The notes under the pieces are model-generated. The model was not told the origin of the DNA. It did no database searches and worked only from the letters and a program-made list of their open reading frames with translations. From Legionella septentrionalis (GTDB lineage: Bacteria; Pseudomonadota; Gammaproteobacteria; Legionellales; Legionellaceae): a stretch of DNA of 55,468 nt. Numbering within the stretch: the stretch's first letter is position 1; each line of letters opens with the position of its first letter. The translations under genes were made by a program, and so were the position numbers. Shown here in pieces: positions 9,385 through 18,685 of this stretch. The stretch lies in the NCBI RefSeq assembly GCF_003989745.1, contig NZ_RZGS01000015.1, positions 1 to 55,468 of the forward strand, written 5' to 3'.

Positions 9385-10695
9385 CTACAATAAAATTTTG
9401 CGGATATCGCCCAAACTGTCGCTGATGAAGCGGGTAAACCGCGCAGCCTCAGCCCCGTCAATGACCCGATGATCATAAGATAGGGATAATGGCAGCATCA
9501 ATCGAGGCTTGAACTCACCATCCAGATACACCGGTTTAATGCTTGCGCGGGATAAGCCAAGAATTGCGACCTCAGGACTGTTTACAATAGGTGTAAATGC
9601 CGTGCCCCCAATACCCCCCAGGCTTGAAATCGTAAAACAACCACCACTCATATCCGCTGGCATTAATCCTTTCTCCCTGGCTTTGCTGCTTAACCGCCCC
9701 ATTTCTTTGGCAATTTCAATCACAGACAAGGTATCCACTTGTTTAATCACAGGAACAACCAAGCCATTCGGCGTTTCAACCGCGACACCGATATTGAAAT
9801 ATTGTTTGTAAATTAAATTTTCACCACTCGCATCCAAAGAGGCATTAAATTGCGGATACATCGTTAATGCTTTGCTTACGACTTTGCATACGAAAGCCAA
9901 TATCGTCAATTTAACATCAGCATGCTTGCTATTGTTTATTTCGGATTTACGGAAAGCTTCCAACTCAGTGATATCAGCTTCGTCAAATTGCGTCACATGC
10001 GGGATGGTGATCCATGAGCGATGCACGTTAGCACCGGTTAAGCGTTTAATTTTATTTAGAGGTTTAACCTCAATGCTACCGAACTTAGCAAAATCAATGC
10101 TTGCCGCGGGTGGAAGCGTAAAACCACCGGTAGATTTTTCTTGTAATTTGGTTTTGACAAATTGCTGTACATCTTCTTTAGTAATGCGAGACTTGCGTCC
10201 ACTGCCTGCAACTTGCTGTAAATCCACCCCTAATTCTCGCGCCAAACGACGCACTGCAGGACCTGCCGCAATGGAGCCGCCATTTTCGGCAGCAGCTTCG
10301 CCATCTACGCCTTCACTTTGTTTTTTATCTTCAGTTTGAGGTGCTGCTGGTGAAGCTGCTTCAGTTGGGGCAGTTTCCTGCGCCTGTTCTCTGGCAGGAG
10401 CTTTCTTAGGCTCTGCTTCTTGCTCCGCTTCTTCTTTTTCAGTCGGTTCAGCTTCAGCAGAAGTTAGCGTCAAGATAACATCGCCCTCGGACACTTTATC
10501 ACCCACCTTAATGCGTAATGCTTTAACCACGCCAGCTGCGGGTGAAGGGATTTCCATACTTGCCTTGTCTGACTCCAAGGTAACCAAAGAAGTATCGACG
10601 CTGATTTCATCGCCTTCTTTGACCAATACTTCAATTACATCGACATTGGCGGCACCCCCAATGTCCGGGATTTTTATTTCTTTTTCGTTCGCCAT
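9385..10695 (-). CDS. aceF: Pyruvate dehydrogenase E2 (dihydrolipoamide acetyltransferase)
   Basis: E2 is the core of the pyruvate dehydrogenase complex. From the ATG at 10695, preceded by GAGGAA, it has 436 residues. There is one lipoyl domain with the modified Lys at residue 44 in E-S-D-K-A-S, an Ala/Glu/Pro-rich linker (about 83-150), and an E3/E1-binding domain around G-P-A-V-R-R-L-A-R-E. The catalytic domain ends with D-H-R-V-I-D-G. E. coli E2 has three lipoyl domains, so this is a short single-lipoyl form. The frame opens 11 codons earlier, but that start lacks its own ribosome binding site. Confidence 0.96.
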   Translation of the reverse strand: MANEKEIKIPDIGGAANVDVIEVLVKEGDEISVDTSLVTLESDKASMEIPSPAAGVVKALRIKVGDKVSEGDVILTLTSAEAEPTEKEEAEQEAEPKKAPAREQAQETAPTEAASPAAPQTEDKKQSEGVDGEAAAENGGSIAAGPAVRRLARELGVDLQQVAGSGRKSRITKEDVQQFVKTKLQEKSTGGFTLPPAASIDFAKFGSIEVKPLNKIKRLTGANVHRSWITIPHVTQFDEADITELEAFRKSEINNSKHADVKLTILAFVCKVVSKALTMYPQFNASLDASGENLIYKQYFNIGVAVETPNGLVVPVIKQVDTLSVIEIAKEMGRLSSKAREKGLMPADMSGGCFTISSLGGIGGTAFTPIVNSPEVAILGLSRASIKPVYLDGEFKPRLMLPLSLSYDHRVIDGAEAARFTRFISDSLGDIRKILL

Positions 10696-10752
10696 ACATT
10701 TCCTCATCTCATTGCGTACCTGTAGCACGCATCAGCTTCCAGGTCTTAACCG

Positions 10753-10811
10753 CTGGATGACTAATGAATCATCCAGATTGAAGCCTTGTTATTTAATTTA
10801 AGGTAAATAAC
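10753..10811 (-). other. Two hairpins in the aceE-aceF gap
   Basis: Perfect 8-bp stems are present: GTTATTTA (10788-10795) with TAAATAAC (10804-10811), and CTGGATGA (10753-10760) with TCATCCAG (10769-10776). Both have 8-base loops. The first forms nine bases after the aceE stop in the transcript. Neither is followed by a U-run, so RNA processing or partial attenuation between E1 and E2 is likelier than full termination. Confidence 0.45.
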
Positions 10812-10819
10812 CCTGCAAG

Positions 10820-13483
10820 TTAACTGATTGCCGGATCTATTTTCTCTGCATCGATGCCATAACGTTTTTGTGCCTCTGCCACTACAGATTTGGGCAACTC
10901 GCCTTGCTCAGCCAAAGCATCCAGTGCAGCCAGGGCAATAAACTTGGCATCTACTTCAAAAAAGTGCCGTAATTTTGCACGGGTATCACTGCGCCCATAA
11001 CCATCTGTTCCCAATGTAACGTAGTGATTTTGCACAAAAGGTCTGATTTGATCAGCGTATAAACGCATATAATCCGTCGCAGCAATGATTGGACCCTTGC
11101 GGCCGTCTAATAATTGATTGACATAGCTTTGCTTTGGAGCTTGTTCAGGATGCATGCGGTTATAGCGCTCAACTGCTAATCCATCACGGCGCAGCTCTGT
11201 GAAACTGGTAACGCTCCAGATGTCAGAAGAAATGGAAAAATCCTTTTCCAACATTTCGGCTGCTGCAATCACTTCACGCAAGATCGTACCGCTGCCCAAG
11301 AGTTGAATATGCTGTTTTTTAGGTGCTGAAGTTTCTTTCAAGAGGTACATGCCTTTTATGATCCCTTCTTCCACACCTTCCGGCATATCCGGGTGATGGT
11401 AATTTTCATTCATAAGGGTAATGTAATAAAATACATTTTCCTGTTTTTCATACATACGGCGTAAGCCATCCTGAATGATTACTGCCACTTCATAGGCATA
11501 AGTTGGGTCGTAAGCCACGCAGTTAGGTATCGTTGAAGCCAATAACAGGCTATGCCCGTCCTGGTGTTGCAGACCTTCCCCGGCCAACGTAGTACGGCCG
11601 GCAGTACCACCTAATAAAAAGCCGCGCGCACGCATGTCGCCAGCTGCCCAAGCCAAGTCCCCAATGCGCTGGAAACCAAACATGGAATAATAAATGTAAA
11701 AAGGGATCATTGGCAGTTTGTTTGTGCTGTAGGAAGTGGCTGCTGCTATCCAAGAACAGAAAGCACCTGCTTCATTAATCCCCTCTTCCAAAATTTGCCC
11801 ATCGCGTGCTTCGCGGTAATACATCACTTGCTCGCGGTCAACAGGAGTGTATAGTTGTCCCACTGGTGAATAAATACCAATCTGCCGAAATAAACCTTCC
11901 ATGCCAAAAGTACGGCATTCATCAGGAATAATGGGCACGATGCGTTGGCCAATTTCCTTATCTTTTAATAACGCCGTTAAAAGACGCACAAAAGCCATGG
12001 TGGTAGAAATTTCACGCTCCCCTGAGCTTTTGGTTATCACGGAAAAAGCAGACAAATCCGGAATTTGCAGAGATTCGCATTCCGTATTGCGTGCCGGCAA
12101 ATATCCGCCTAATGCCTCGCGCTGTTTGCGTAAAAATTGCACTTCCGGGCTGTCTTCACTGGGTCGATAAAACGGGATTTGCGTGATTTCCTCATCCGAG
12201 ATGGGGATGCTAAAACGATCGCGAAAAGCACGCAGTTGTTCAATGCTCATTTTCTTTTGTTGATGGGTAATGTTCATCCCTTCGCCGGCAGCCCCCATCC
12301 CATAACCTTTAATGGTTTTAGCTAAAATAACAGTGGGATTGCCTTTATGCTCAACTGCTTGGGCATAGGCAGCATAAACCTTCTGGGCATCATGGCCACC
12401 GCGATTCAAGCGCCATATTTCTTCATCAGACAGGTGTTCAACCATTTTTTTCAATTCGGGATATTGGCCAAAGAAATGCTCGCGAACATAAGCTCCATCG
12501 TTGGCTTTATAACTTTGATAATCCCCGTCCACGCATTCTTCCATGCGTTTTTGCATGATGCCATTTTTATCGCGTGCAAATAAAGGATCCCAGCGTCCGC
12601 CCCAAATAACTTTAATGACATTCCAGCCCGCACCACGGAATAAACCTTCTAATTCCTGAATAATTTTACCATTGCCACGCACAGGTCCATCCAAACGCTG
12701 GAGGTTACAGTTCACCACAAAAATAAGGTTATCTAATTTCTCCCGGGCAGCTATGGACAAAGCTCCTACGGATTCTGGCTCATCCATTTCCCCATCGCCT
12801 AAGAAAGCCCAAACTTTCCGCCCTTCTGCCTTGATTAGACCACGATTTTCCAAATACTTCAGGAAACGAGCTTGATAAATAGCTTGTAAAGGCCCTAATC
12901 CCATGGACACCGTTGGAAACTGCCAGAAATCTTTCATTAGCCAAGGATGCGGGTAAGATGACAAACCATTTACTTCCACTTCCTGCCTAAAATGATCAAG
13001 TTGTTGCTCAGATAATCTGCCTTCCAAAAAAGCACGCGCGTAAATACCAGGAGAAGAATGCCCCTGTATGTACACTAAATCGCCGCCATTTTTATGCGGG
13101 CCTTTAAAGAAGTAGTTAAAACCGACTTCATAAAGGGTGGACGCGGAAGCATAAGTGGCAATATGCCCGCCTAACTCCGGCTCATATTTGCCAGCACGAA
13201 GCACCATGGCTACTGCATTCCAACGGATTAAAGCATTAATACGTTTAACTATGCCTTCATCCGGCGGCATTTGTTTTTCTTCATAAGTTTTAATGGTGTT
13301 ACGGTAAGGCGTATGGATGGTCGTACTTCCGAGTTGAACTCCCTCTGCCATTGCCTTATTTAATAATTCTTTTAATAAAAAAGTTGCGCGTTCATTGCCA
13401 TCCTGAGCAAGCACATCCTGCAGGGCATCCAGCCACTCTTTTGTTTGGATAGGATCAATATCGTTTATTTTTTCATTTGCCAT
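10820..13483 (-). CDS. aceE: Pyruvate dehydrogenase E1, homodimeric type
   Basis: E1 decarboxylates pyruvate with thiamine diphosphate and acetylates the E2 lipoyl group. The start at 13483 (M-A-N-E-K-I-N-D-I) gives 887 residues, exactly the E. coli AceE length, and has GGGGA ahead of it; the frame is open 15 codons further upstream. The ThDP-binding motif is visible as G-D-G-E-M-D-E-P-E followed by N-C-N-L-Q-R-L-D. The homodimeric E1 signatures G-H-S-S-P-G-I-Y-A-R and G-L-Q-H-Q-D-G-H-S are also present. It lies 25 bases after a Cys-rich lipoprotein gene on the same strand. Confidence 0.97.
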   Translation of the reverse strand: MANEKINDIDPIQTKEWLDALQDVLAQDGNERATFLLKELLNKAMAEGVQLGSTTIHTPYRNTIKTYEEKQMPPDEGIVKRINALIRWNAVAMVLRAGKYEPELGGHIATYASASTLYEVGFNYFFKGPHKNGGDLVYIQGHSSPGIYARAFLEGRLSEQQLDHFRQEVEVNGLSSYPHPWLMKDFWQFPTVSMGLGPLQAIYQARFLKYLENRGLIKAEGRKVWAFLGDGEMDEPESVGALSIAAREKLDNLIFVVNCNLQRLDGPVRGNGKIIQELEGLFRGAGWNVIKVIWGGRWDPLFARDKNGIMQKRMEECVDGDYQSYKANDGAYVREHFFGQYPELKKMVEHLSDEEIWRLNRGGHDAQKVYAAYAQAVEHKGNPTVILAKTIKGYGMGAAGEGMNITHQQKKMSIEQLRAFRDRFSIPISDEEITQIPFYRPSEDSPEVQFLRKQREALGGYLPARNTECESLQIPDLSAFSVITKSSGEREISTTMAFVRLLTALLKDKEIGQRIVPIIPDECRTFGMEGLFRQIGIYSPVGQLYTPVDREQVMYYREARDGQILEEGINEAGAFCSWIAAATSYSTNKLPMIPFYIYYSMFGFQRIGDLAWAAGDMRARGFLLGGTAGRTTLAGEGLQHQDGHSLLLASTIPNCVAYDPTYAYEVAVIIQDGLRRMYEKQENVFYYITLMNENYHHPDMPEGVEEGIIKGMYLLKETSAPKKQHIQLLGSGTILREVIAAAEMLEKDFSISSDIWSVTSFTELRRDGLAVERYNRMHPEQAPKQSYVNQLLDGRKGPIIAATDYMRLYADQIRPFVQNHYVTLGTDGYGRSDTRAKLRHFFEVDAKFIALAALDALAEQGELPKSVVAEAQKRYGIDAEKIDPAIS

Positions 13484-13508
13484 TGGACTTTCCCCGCCTC
13501 TACAGACT

Positions 13509-13886
13509 CTAACAGCAAGCCGGTGCAACTTGCAGACGTTTATGAATAACTCCAGAGCATGCTTTTAAGCATACTCGATAATCCGCACCGCATTCACAGG
13601 TCGTTTTGCGGCATTGTAGTGGATCGCGGTAGGATTTCAACTCGCGCGTGATAATGCCGCCCCGCAAACATTCTTCTTTTTTGTATTGGTTATAACTCCT
13701 TTCGGCAGCCCGATTTGCGCGTGCTGCACATTGTCGGCAACTATTATCGCATACTTGTTGACAGATACTAAGGCGCTCCAGGCAAGCGTTTTTACAAGCA
13801 ACAGGAACTTGCACATGACGGGATGCATTGCATCCCGTCATGAAAATAAACATAAGACAAACAAGAAAACGGGTAATAGGCATCAT
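13509..13886 (-). CDS. Cysteine-rich lipoprotein of unknown function
   Basis: The family is not recognised. The 125-residue product begins with a lipoprotein signal peptide whose lipobox is M-T-G-C, giving lipidated Cys19. The mature part holds 15 further Cys. Those at 31, 35, 42, 46, 50 and 53 form a C-x3-C-x6-C-x3-C pattern plus C-x2-C; another set at 92, 97, 99, 106 and 110 precedes a terminal C-C pair. This suggests a disulfide-rich or metal-binding envelope protein. It sits between ampE (27-base gap) and aceE (25-base gap) in one orientation, so it may be co-transcribed with the pyruvate dehydrogenase genes. Confidence 0.75.
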   Translation of the reverse strand: MMPITRFLVCLMFIFMTGCNASRHVQVPVACKNACLERLSICQQVCDNSCRQCAARANRAAERSYNQYKKEECLRGGIITRELKSYRDPLQCRKTTCECGADYRVCLKACSGVIHKRLQVAPACC

Positions 13887-13913
13887 AACTCTTCTCAGGG
13901 GGTTAATAATGGA

Positions 13914-14663
13914 TTATAGCCAAGCGACCAAAGTAAAAAAGGCCAAAAAAACCAATAGCACGATAACCGCATGCTCCACCAGCATTTCGGCATGTGGCAT
14001 TGGTGTCTGCTCATTCTTTTCAAAACCCACAGCCTGCAAGCCACAACCGCTTAACATGGTTTGATTTTTCTCAGGAGAAGCAAAAAATAGCTCGGAAAAA
14101 CAACTAAAACCCGCTTGAAAATTGCCTACTAACAAATAAAGTAAAGAAGTTAACTTGGCTGGTGCCCAATCTAGGATGCCGGTCAGCCAAGCTGCTTGTC
14201 TTTGGACCGTTTCATCTCGCTGGCATAAAGAAATCAAGCGGTAAATCACCACACCCACTGGACCTGAAACAATGTACCAAAAAATGACTGCAAACAATTG
14301 TCCATTGACTTGCGCTAAGTAATCGCCTACTTCAATAGAAGTAATTTCTTTTTCCTTTTCCAATCGCTTTGCATAAAAAGGGTTATCTGGGCCAAGGCAA
14401 TAATAAAATACGAAGATATTCAATATTAACCCAACAAAACCAAATACCTTATCCTCAACCAGATAGAATAGCGCAAAGACTGCAAGCGCGATCGGTAATA
14501 TGAGACTGGCAAGGATACCCCAGGCATTTATCCCTGTTTTGGATAAATTCAGCTTCATTGCATTTGCGTAACGGCTAAACCAATAAAACCGCGAGTGGGC
14601 ACTTGCGTGCATTAAATAACGCTCACTTAAAAGACAAAGTACAATAACCAAAAGTTTCATCAT
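13914..14663 (-). CDS. ampE: AmpE-like inner-membrane regulatory protein
   Basis: The 249-residue membrane protein has hydrophobic stretches at the N-terminus, around residues 45-90, 120-145 and at the C-terminus. The segment L-S-E-R-Y-L, with W-F-x-R-Y downstream, and the later D-E-T-V-Q-R-Q-A-A-W-L-T-G-I-L-D-W-A-P-A-K match AmpE. AmpE is distantly related to CobD/CbiB and is linked to beta-lactamase induction in enterobacteria. Its place next to the pyruvate dehydrogenase genes recalls the E. coli ampDE-aroP-pdhR-aceEF-lpd region. No ampD partner is present. Confidence 0.82.
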   Translation of the reverse strand: MMKLLVIVLCLLSERYLMHASAHSRFYWFSRYANAMKLNLSKTGINAWGILASLILPIALAVFALFYLVEDKVFGFVGLILNIFVFYYCLGPDNPFYAKRLEKEKEITSIEVGDYLAQVNGQLFAVIFWYIVSGPVGVVIYRLISLCQRDETVQRQAAWLTGILDWAPAKLTSLLYLLVGNFQAGFSCFSELFFASPEKNQTMLSGCGLQAVGFEKNEQTPMPHAEMLVEHAVIVLLVFLAFFTLVAWL

Positions 14664-14751
14664 GAACCCCTACTAATATTTGCAGCTTCCAATCGCAATC
14701 TGTAATTTCTGCAAAAGTTTGCTTGGTTAACAATAGAAGAAATCTGTCTTC

Positions 14752-15924
14752 TTAATCCTTGCGCATGCCTTCGGATAAAGACATGGGCGTAGGATACTTT
14801 AATACCACCACATAGGACGAGACAATAAATGTTAAAATTGTAGTGGCTTGGATTAAATTGGATGCCACCTCGGAAATTAATTTGCTGCTCAACGCAAGAC
14901 TTGCCACGAGCAGGGAGAATTCGCTTGCTTGCCCTAAGCGGATACCAACTTCCTTGGAAACCTGCTTTTTTTCCCCGGCTTTTACCAATAATAAATAAAA
15001 TCCCAAAGGCTTTAGGATTAAAATAAGCGCGGCCAGGATACAGGCGGGGATGACTACTTGCGCTGCAAAACCAAAATTGAACGTAGAACCTACCGAAAAG
15101 AAAAACATCACCAGGAAAAAATCACGCAAAGGCTTCAGGCTTTCTGCAATAAAAAGTGAAATCGGACTTGCTGCCAAGGCAACTCCAGCGACAAATGCAC
15201 CAATGTCTTCGGATAAACCCATTTTCTGCCCCAAAATGGACACCCCCAAACACCAACCAATGGATAGCAAGAATACATATTCTTGCGTGCGATCAAATCT
15301 TGCCAGCAATTTGACTAAGACATAGCGTTCTGCTGCAAACGAAAAAAATATCAACGCTGGAAGCGCAACTCCTACCAAAATTAAATTGTCCCAAGATAAA
15401 CCATTGCCTTGCTGTGCCCCATTGATCAAAATTAAAACTACGATAGCAATTAAATCTTGCATCAACAACACACTTATCATTACTTCCCCGGTATGTTGAT
15501 GATGAAGTATTGTAGTGGGCAATAATTTCAGGCCGATGATGGTACTTGAAAACATCATAGCGGCGCCAAGTATCCAGGATTCTGCCTCTGTTAAACCAAA
15601 CCATCTTCCGATCAAGTAGGAAATAAAAGCAAAAAATATCGAACTTAATACAGCAACCCAAGTGACTTTTTTAAGCATGTGCAGCAAATTTTGCGGCTGC
15701 AGGTGCAAGCCTAGCAAAAATAAAAGAAATACGATTCCCATATCGCCCACTTGCTGAACGGTGCTTAAGTCTGTAATTAATTTTAAACCCCATGGACCTA
15801 ATGCAGCCCCTAGCAAAATATAAGCCACCAACAAGGATTGTTTGGTGTAGAGCACAACGGTGGAGAAAATGGCAGCGCCAGCAAAAATGAGAAAAATAGT
15901 GTAAAAAACCGAACCATCATGCAT
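14752..15924 (-). CDS. CPA2-family cation:proton antiporter (Kef-type)
   Basis: This monovalent cation/proton exchanger has about 11-12 transmembrane segments (390 residues from the ATG at 15924). CPA2 hallmarks include L-L-G-A-A-L-G-P-W-G-L, the F-L-L-G-L-H-L helix, S-S-T-I-I-G-L-K-L and E-D-I-G-A-F-V-A-G. No cytoplasmic RCK/TrkA-N domain follows, so it is shorter than KefB/KefC. The frame opens to 16059. A GGAGGGAG site lies nine bases before an in-frame TTG at 15942, so the start could be six codons earlier. Confidence 0.88.
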   Translation of the reverse strand: MHDGSVFYTIFLIFAGAAIFSTVVLYTKQSLLVAYILLGAALGPWGLKLITDLSTVQQVGDMGIVFLLFLLGLHLQPQNLLHMLKKVTWVAVLSSIFFAFISYLIGRWFGLTEAESWILGAAMMFSSTIIGLKLLPTTILHHQHTGEVMISVLLMQDLIAIVVLILINGAQQGNGLSWDNLILVGVALPALIFFSFAAERYVLVKLLARFDRTQEYVFLLSIGWCLGVSILGQKMGLSEDIGAFVAGVALAASPISLFIAESLKPLRDFFLVMFFFSVGSTFNFGFAAQVVIPACILAALILILKPLGFYLLLVKAGEKKQVSKEVGIRLGQASEFSLLVASLALSSKLISEVASNLIQATTILTFIVSSYVVVLKYPTPMSLSEGMRKD

Positions 15925-16107
15925 ATAGTCAATACCCCACAATAAATATAGCTCCCTCCATCTTAAGGAAGTCAGCTGCCGCTTAAACAATGGCCATGTA
16001 TTGTAAAATACAAAAGAAGATACTCGATTCGTATTAAGGAAGAAAGGGAAAAGAGTCACACATCTAAAATAAGAATCTTAGCGCGTTCCTCTCGAATAAA
16101 AAATAAA

Positions 16108-17100
16108 CTAATGGTATCCCTCATGTCCCGCTTTTCCCCAAAACACACGATAAGCGTACACAGTATACCCTAATAAAACTGGTAACATAATTACCACGCC
16201 AATCAAAATAAAAATAAGTGTGGAATCCGGGGCTGCAGCTTCCCAAATCGTCACTTCATGCGGAATTAAATACGGATAAACACTGATCCCTATACCGGCA
16301 TAGGCACATAAGAATATAATAATACTGTAAACAAAAGGCTTATGCTCATTCCCGTTAGCAAGATTTCTCCAAACCAAAATGATCATCCAAGCCGTTAATA
16401 AAGGCAACGGCATTAAAAAAAATATATTCGGTACGCTATACCAGCGCGCGAATATTTCCGGGTTATGCAAAGGGGTCCAAATACTCACAAACAATAAAAA
16501 TATACTGACAAGAATTAAAAACCCTTTTGCGAAATGCTTCATCTTTCTTTGCAGCTTCCCTTCACTTTTTATGATCATCCAGGAAGCCCCCAGTAATGCA
16601 TAACCGCAAACTAAAGCAAGCCCTGTCAGCAAGCTAAATGGGGTCAACCAATCGGAAGTCGATATGCTTAGGGCAGCTTCATCAATGACGAAACCCTGTA
16701 CAAATGCCCCCAGGATTACCCCTTGCAAAAAAGCAGCCGTAATCGAACTGATGGCAAAAGCCCAATTCCATAAAGGTTTGCTTCGTTCGGCCTTGAAGCG
16801 AAATTCAAAACACACCCCCCTGAAAATCAAGGCAAGAAGCATATGCATGATGGGCACGTATAAAGTAGGTAAAAGCAAACCATAAACGATTGGAAAAGCA
16901 GCATAAAGCATTGCCCCGCCAAACACTAACCAAGTTTCATTTCCATCCCAGACGGGTGCTATGGAATTCATCATTAAATCACGTTCACGCTCACTATGGG
17001 TAAATGGAAATAAAATACCGATGCCTAGATCAAAGCCATCCAAAATCACATACATGATGATGATGAATCCAAGCAGACTTGCGAAAATGAAGGGTAGCAT
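16108..17100 (-). CDS. cioB: Cytochrome bd-type (cyanide-insensitive) ubiquinol oxidase subunit II
   Basis: Subunit II of a bd-type terminal quinol oxidase, a 330-residue polytopic membrane protein. The N-terminal D-G-F-D-L-G-I-G and W-D-G-N-E-T-W-L-V motifs define the CydB/CioB family, and R-G-V-C-F-E-F-R fits the CIO group. Its ATG overlaps the last base of the subunit I stop, with a GGAGATAAA ribosome binding site inside the upstream gene. No CydX-like small subunit gene was seen after it. Confidence 0.92.
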   Translation of the reverse strand: MLPFIFASLLGFIIIMYVILDGFDLGIGILFPFTHSERERDLMMNSIAPVWDGNETWLVFGGAMLYAAFPIVYGLLLPTLYVPIMHMLLALIFRGVCFEFRFKAERSKPLWNWAFAISSITAAFLQGVILGAFVQGFVIDEAALSISTSDWLTPFSLLTGLALVCGYALLGASWMIIKSEGKLQRKMKHFAKGFLILVSIFLLFVSIWTPLHNPEIFARWYSVPNIFFLMPLPLLTAWMIILVWRNLANGNEHKPFVYSIIIFLCAYAGIGISVYPYLIPHEVTIWEAAAPDSTLIFILIGVVIMLPVLLGYTVYAYRVFWGKAGHEGYH

Positions 17101-18482
17101 TATGGTTTATCTCCGCGTGGCTCTATCGGGTGTTGATCCGTCATATACTGAAATGTGTGATGTTCCACTTCATCAGCATCCATGATAAGCGGGCCTAGGC
17201 GGATCGTCTTAAACAAATAATAAAGATAAAAGCCAAAAACAATGCCATAAGCCAATACCAATAATACAAAAGAAGTAAAAACTTCCTCCTCTCCTACGGC
17301 TGAAATCGCCTGTTTGGTACGCAATAAATTGTAAACCACCCAGGGTTGGCGGCCTATTTCAGCAGTTAACCAGCCAGAAATTGCAGCAATAAATCCCATG
17401 GGTGACATGATAATGCACCATTGATGAAAGCGTTGGCTAAAATATAATCGACCATCTCGACGCAATAGCAAGGCGAGTAGAGCGGTGAATAACATCAGTA
17501 AGCCTATGCCCACCATAACCCGAAAGGAAAAAAAGACTGCAGCAACGGGTGGCTGTTCACTTTTCGGTACTGATTTCAATCCGACAAGTTCTCCATTCCA
17601 ATCGTGTGTGTTAATCAAACTGGCCATTTTCGGAATAGAAATACTGTATTGGTTTTTTTGCAAAGATTGAGATGGCCAAGCCAGGAGTATGAACGGGGCG
17701 CCACGCTGTGTTTCCCAAACTCCTTCGATGGCAGCAGTCTTTAATGGTTGATGATGATGGATATCCAAACCGACTTTATCACCTATTAAAATTTGGGTAG
17801 GCACTAAAATAAGCGCTCCCCACATCGCAAGAGATAATGTTTTTTTACCCATTTCCACATATTTTATTTTCAAAAGAAAGTAACTGCCAATGCCAGCAAG
17901 CACAAAACAAGTTGTAGTGTACGAAGCCATCAACATATGCAGCAAGCGTGGGATAAAGGATGGATTAAAAACAATCTGCCACCAATCCGCCACTAAATAT
18001 TTTCCATCGGCCAGGGAATAACCTGTTGGCGTTTGCATCCAGGAATTCGCAGACATGATCCAAAAAGCTGAGATGGTCGTGCCAACGGCCACAAAACAAG
18101 TGGCCGTAAAATGGATGCTGCCAGGAACGCGTTGCCAACCAAACAACATAACGCCTAAAAATCCGGCCTCCAGAAAAAATGCGGTCAACGTTTCATAAGC
18201 AAACAAGGCACCCAATACATTGCCAAATTGTGCAATAAAAGGACCAAAATTAGTGCCTATCTGGTAGGCTAAAACAATCCCTGACACCACTCCCATTCCA
18301 AAGGTAAGGGCAAATATTTTCCCAAAAAATTTGCACATACTCAGATATAACGGGTTTCTGCTCGATAACCACAAGGCTTCTGTCAGCACCAAAAAAGCGG
18401 CTAAGCCCAGATTTAAAGTCGGGAATAAAATATGGAATCCGATGCTGAAACCAAACTGTGCCCTTGATAGTAATTCAACCAA
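17100..18482 (-). CDS. cioA: Cytochrome bd-type (cyanide-insensitive) ubiquinol oxidase subunit I
   Basis: Subunit I carries the haems and quinol site of a bd-type oxidase. The frame opens at 18521, but a TTG at 18482 lies six bases after AGGAG. It puts V-E-L-L-S-R-A-Q-F where CydA proteins begin, giving 460 residues. The haem-ligand His in G-F-H-I-L-F and the motif G-W-L-T-A-E-I-G-R-Q-P-W-V-V-Y are visible. The protein is shorter than E. coli CydA (522), consistent with the short Q-loop of cyanide-insensitive CioA. It is co-transcribed with subunit II. Confidence 0.92.
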   Translation of the reverse strand: MVELLSRAQFGFSIGFHILFPTLNLGLAAFLVLTEALWLSSRNPLYLSMCKFFGKIFALTFGMGVVSGIVLAYQIGTNFGPFIAQFGNVLGALFAYETLTAFFLEAGFLGVMLFGWQRVPGSIHFTATCFVAVGTTISAFWIMSANSWMQTPTGYSLADGKYLVADWWQIVFNPSFIPRLLHMLMASYTTTCFVLAGIGSYFLLKIKYVEMGKKTLSLAMWGALILVPTQILIGDKVGLDIHHHQPLKTAAIEGVWETQRGAPFILLAWPSQSLQKNQYSISIPKMASLINTHDWNGELVGLKSVPKSEQPPVAAVFFSFRVMVGIGLLMLFTALLALLLRRDGRLYFSQRFHQWCIIMSPMGFIAAISGWLTAEIGRQPWVVYNLLRTKQAISAVGEEEVFTSFVLLVLAYGIVFGFYLYYLFKTIRLGPLIMDADEVEHHTFQYMTDQHPIEPRGDKP

Positions 18483-18569
18483 CGTCAGCTCCTGTGCAAT
18501 GAAACTATAAACGTAGCACAAGTAAAAAAATATGTTGAAATCTTCAATTTATGCCGAAAACACCCACAA

Positions 18570-18597
18570 TTGAAATACGTCTTAAAGCACTTATACT
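18570..18597 (+). promoter_or_regulatory. Sigma70-type promoter for the moxR operon
   Basis: TTGAAA (18570-18575) and TATACT (18592-18597) are separated by 16 bases. It points to the moxR gene and would leave a leader of about 80 bases. It lies in the 203-base gap between the divergent oxidase and moxR genes. Confidence 0.55.
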
Positions 18598-18685
18598 TTA
18601 TTTAAGAATTGGAAAAGTAAGTCCACTTATCTGTCTTGAGCAGCTAAAGACAAAAGTCGGCAATGGCTAGAAAGGCTTCATTTTT

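Noticed and set aside
9872-10339. Plus-strand 155-codon ORF opposite aceF
   Set aside because: It is antisense to a complete and unambiguous AceF catalytic and linker region.
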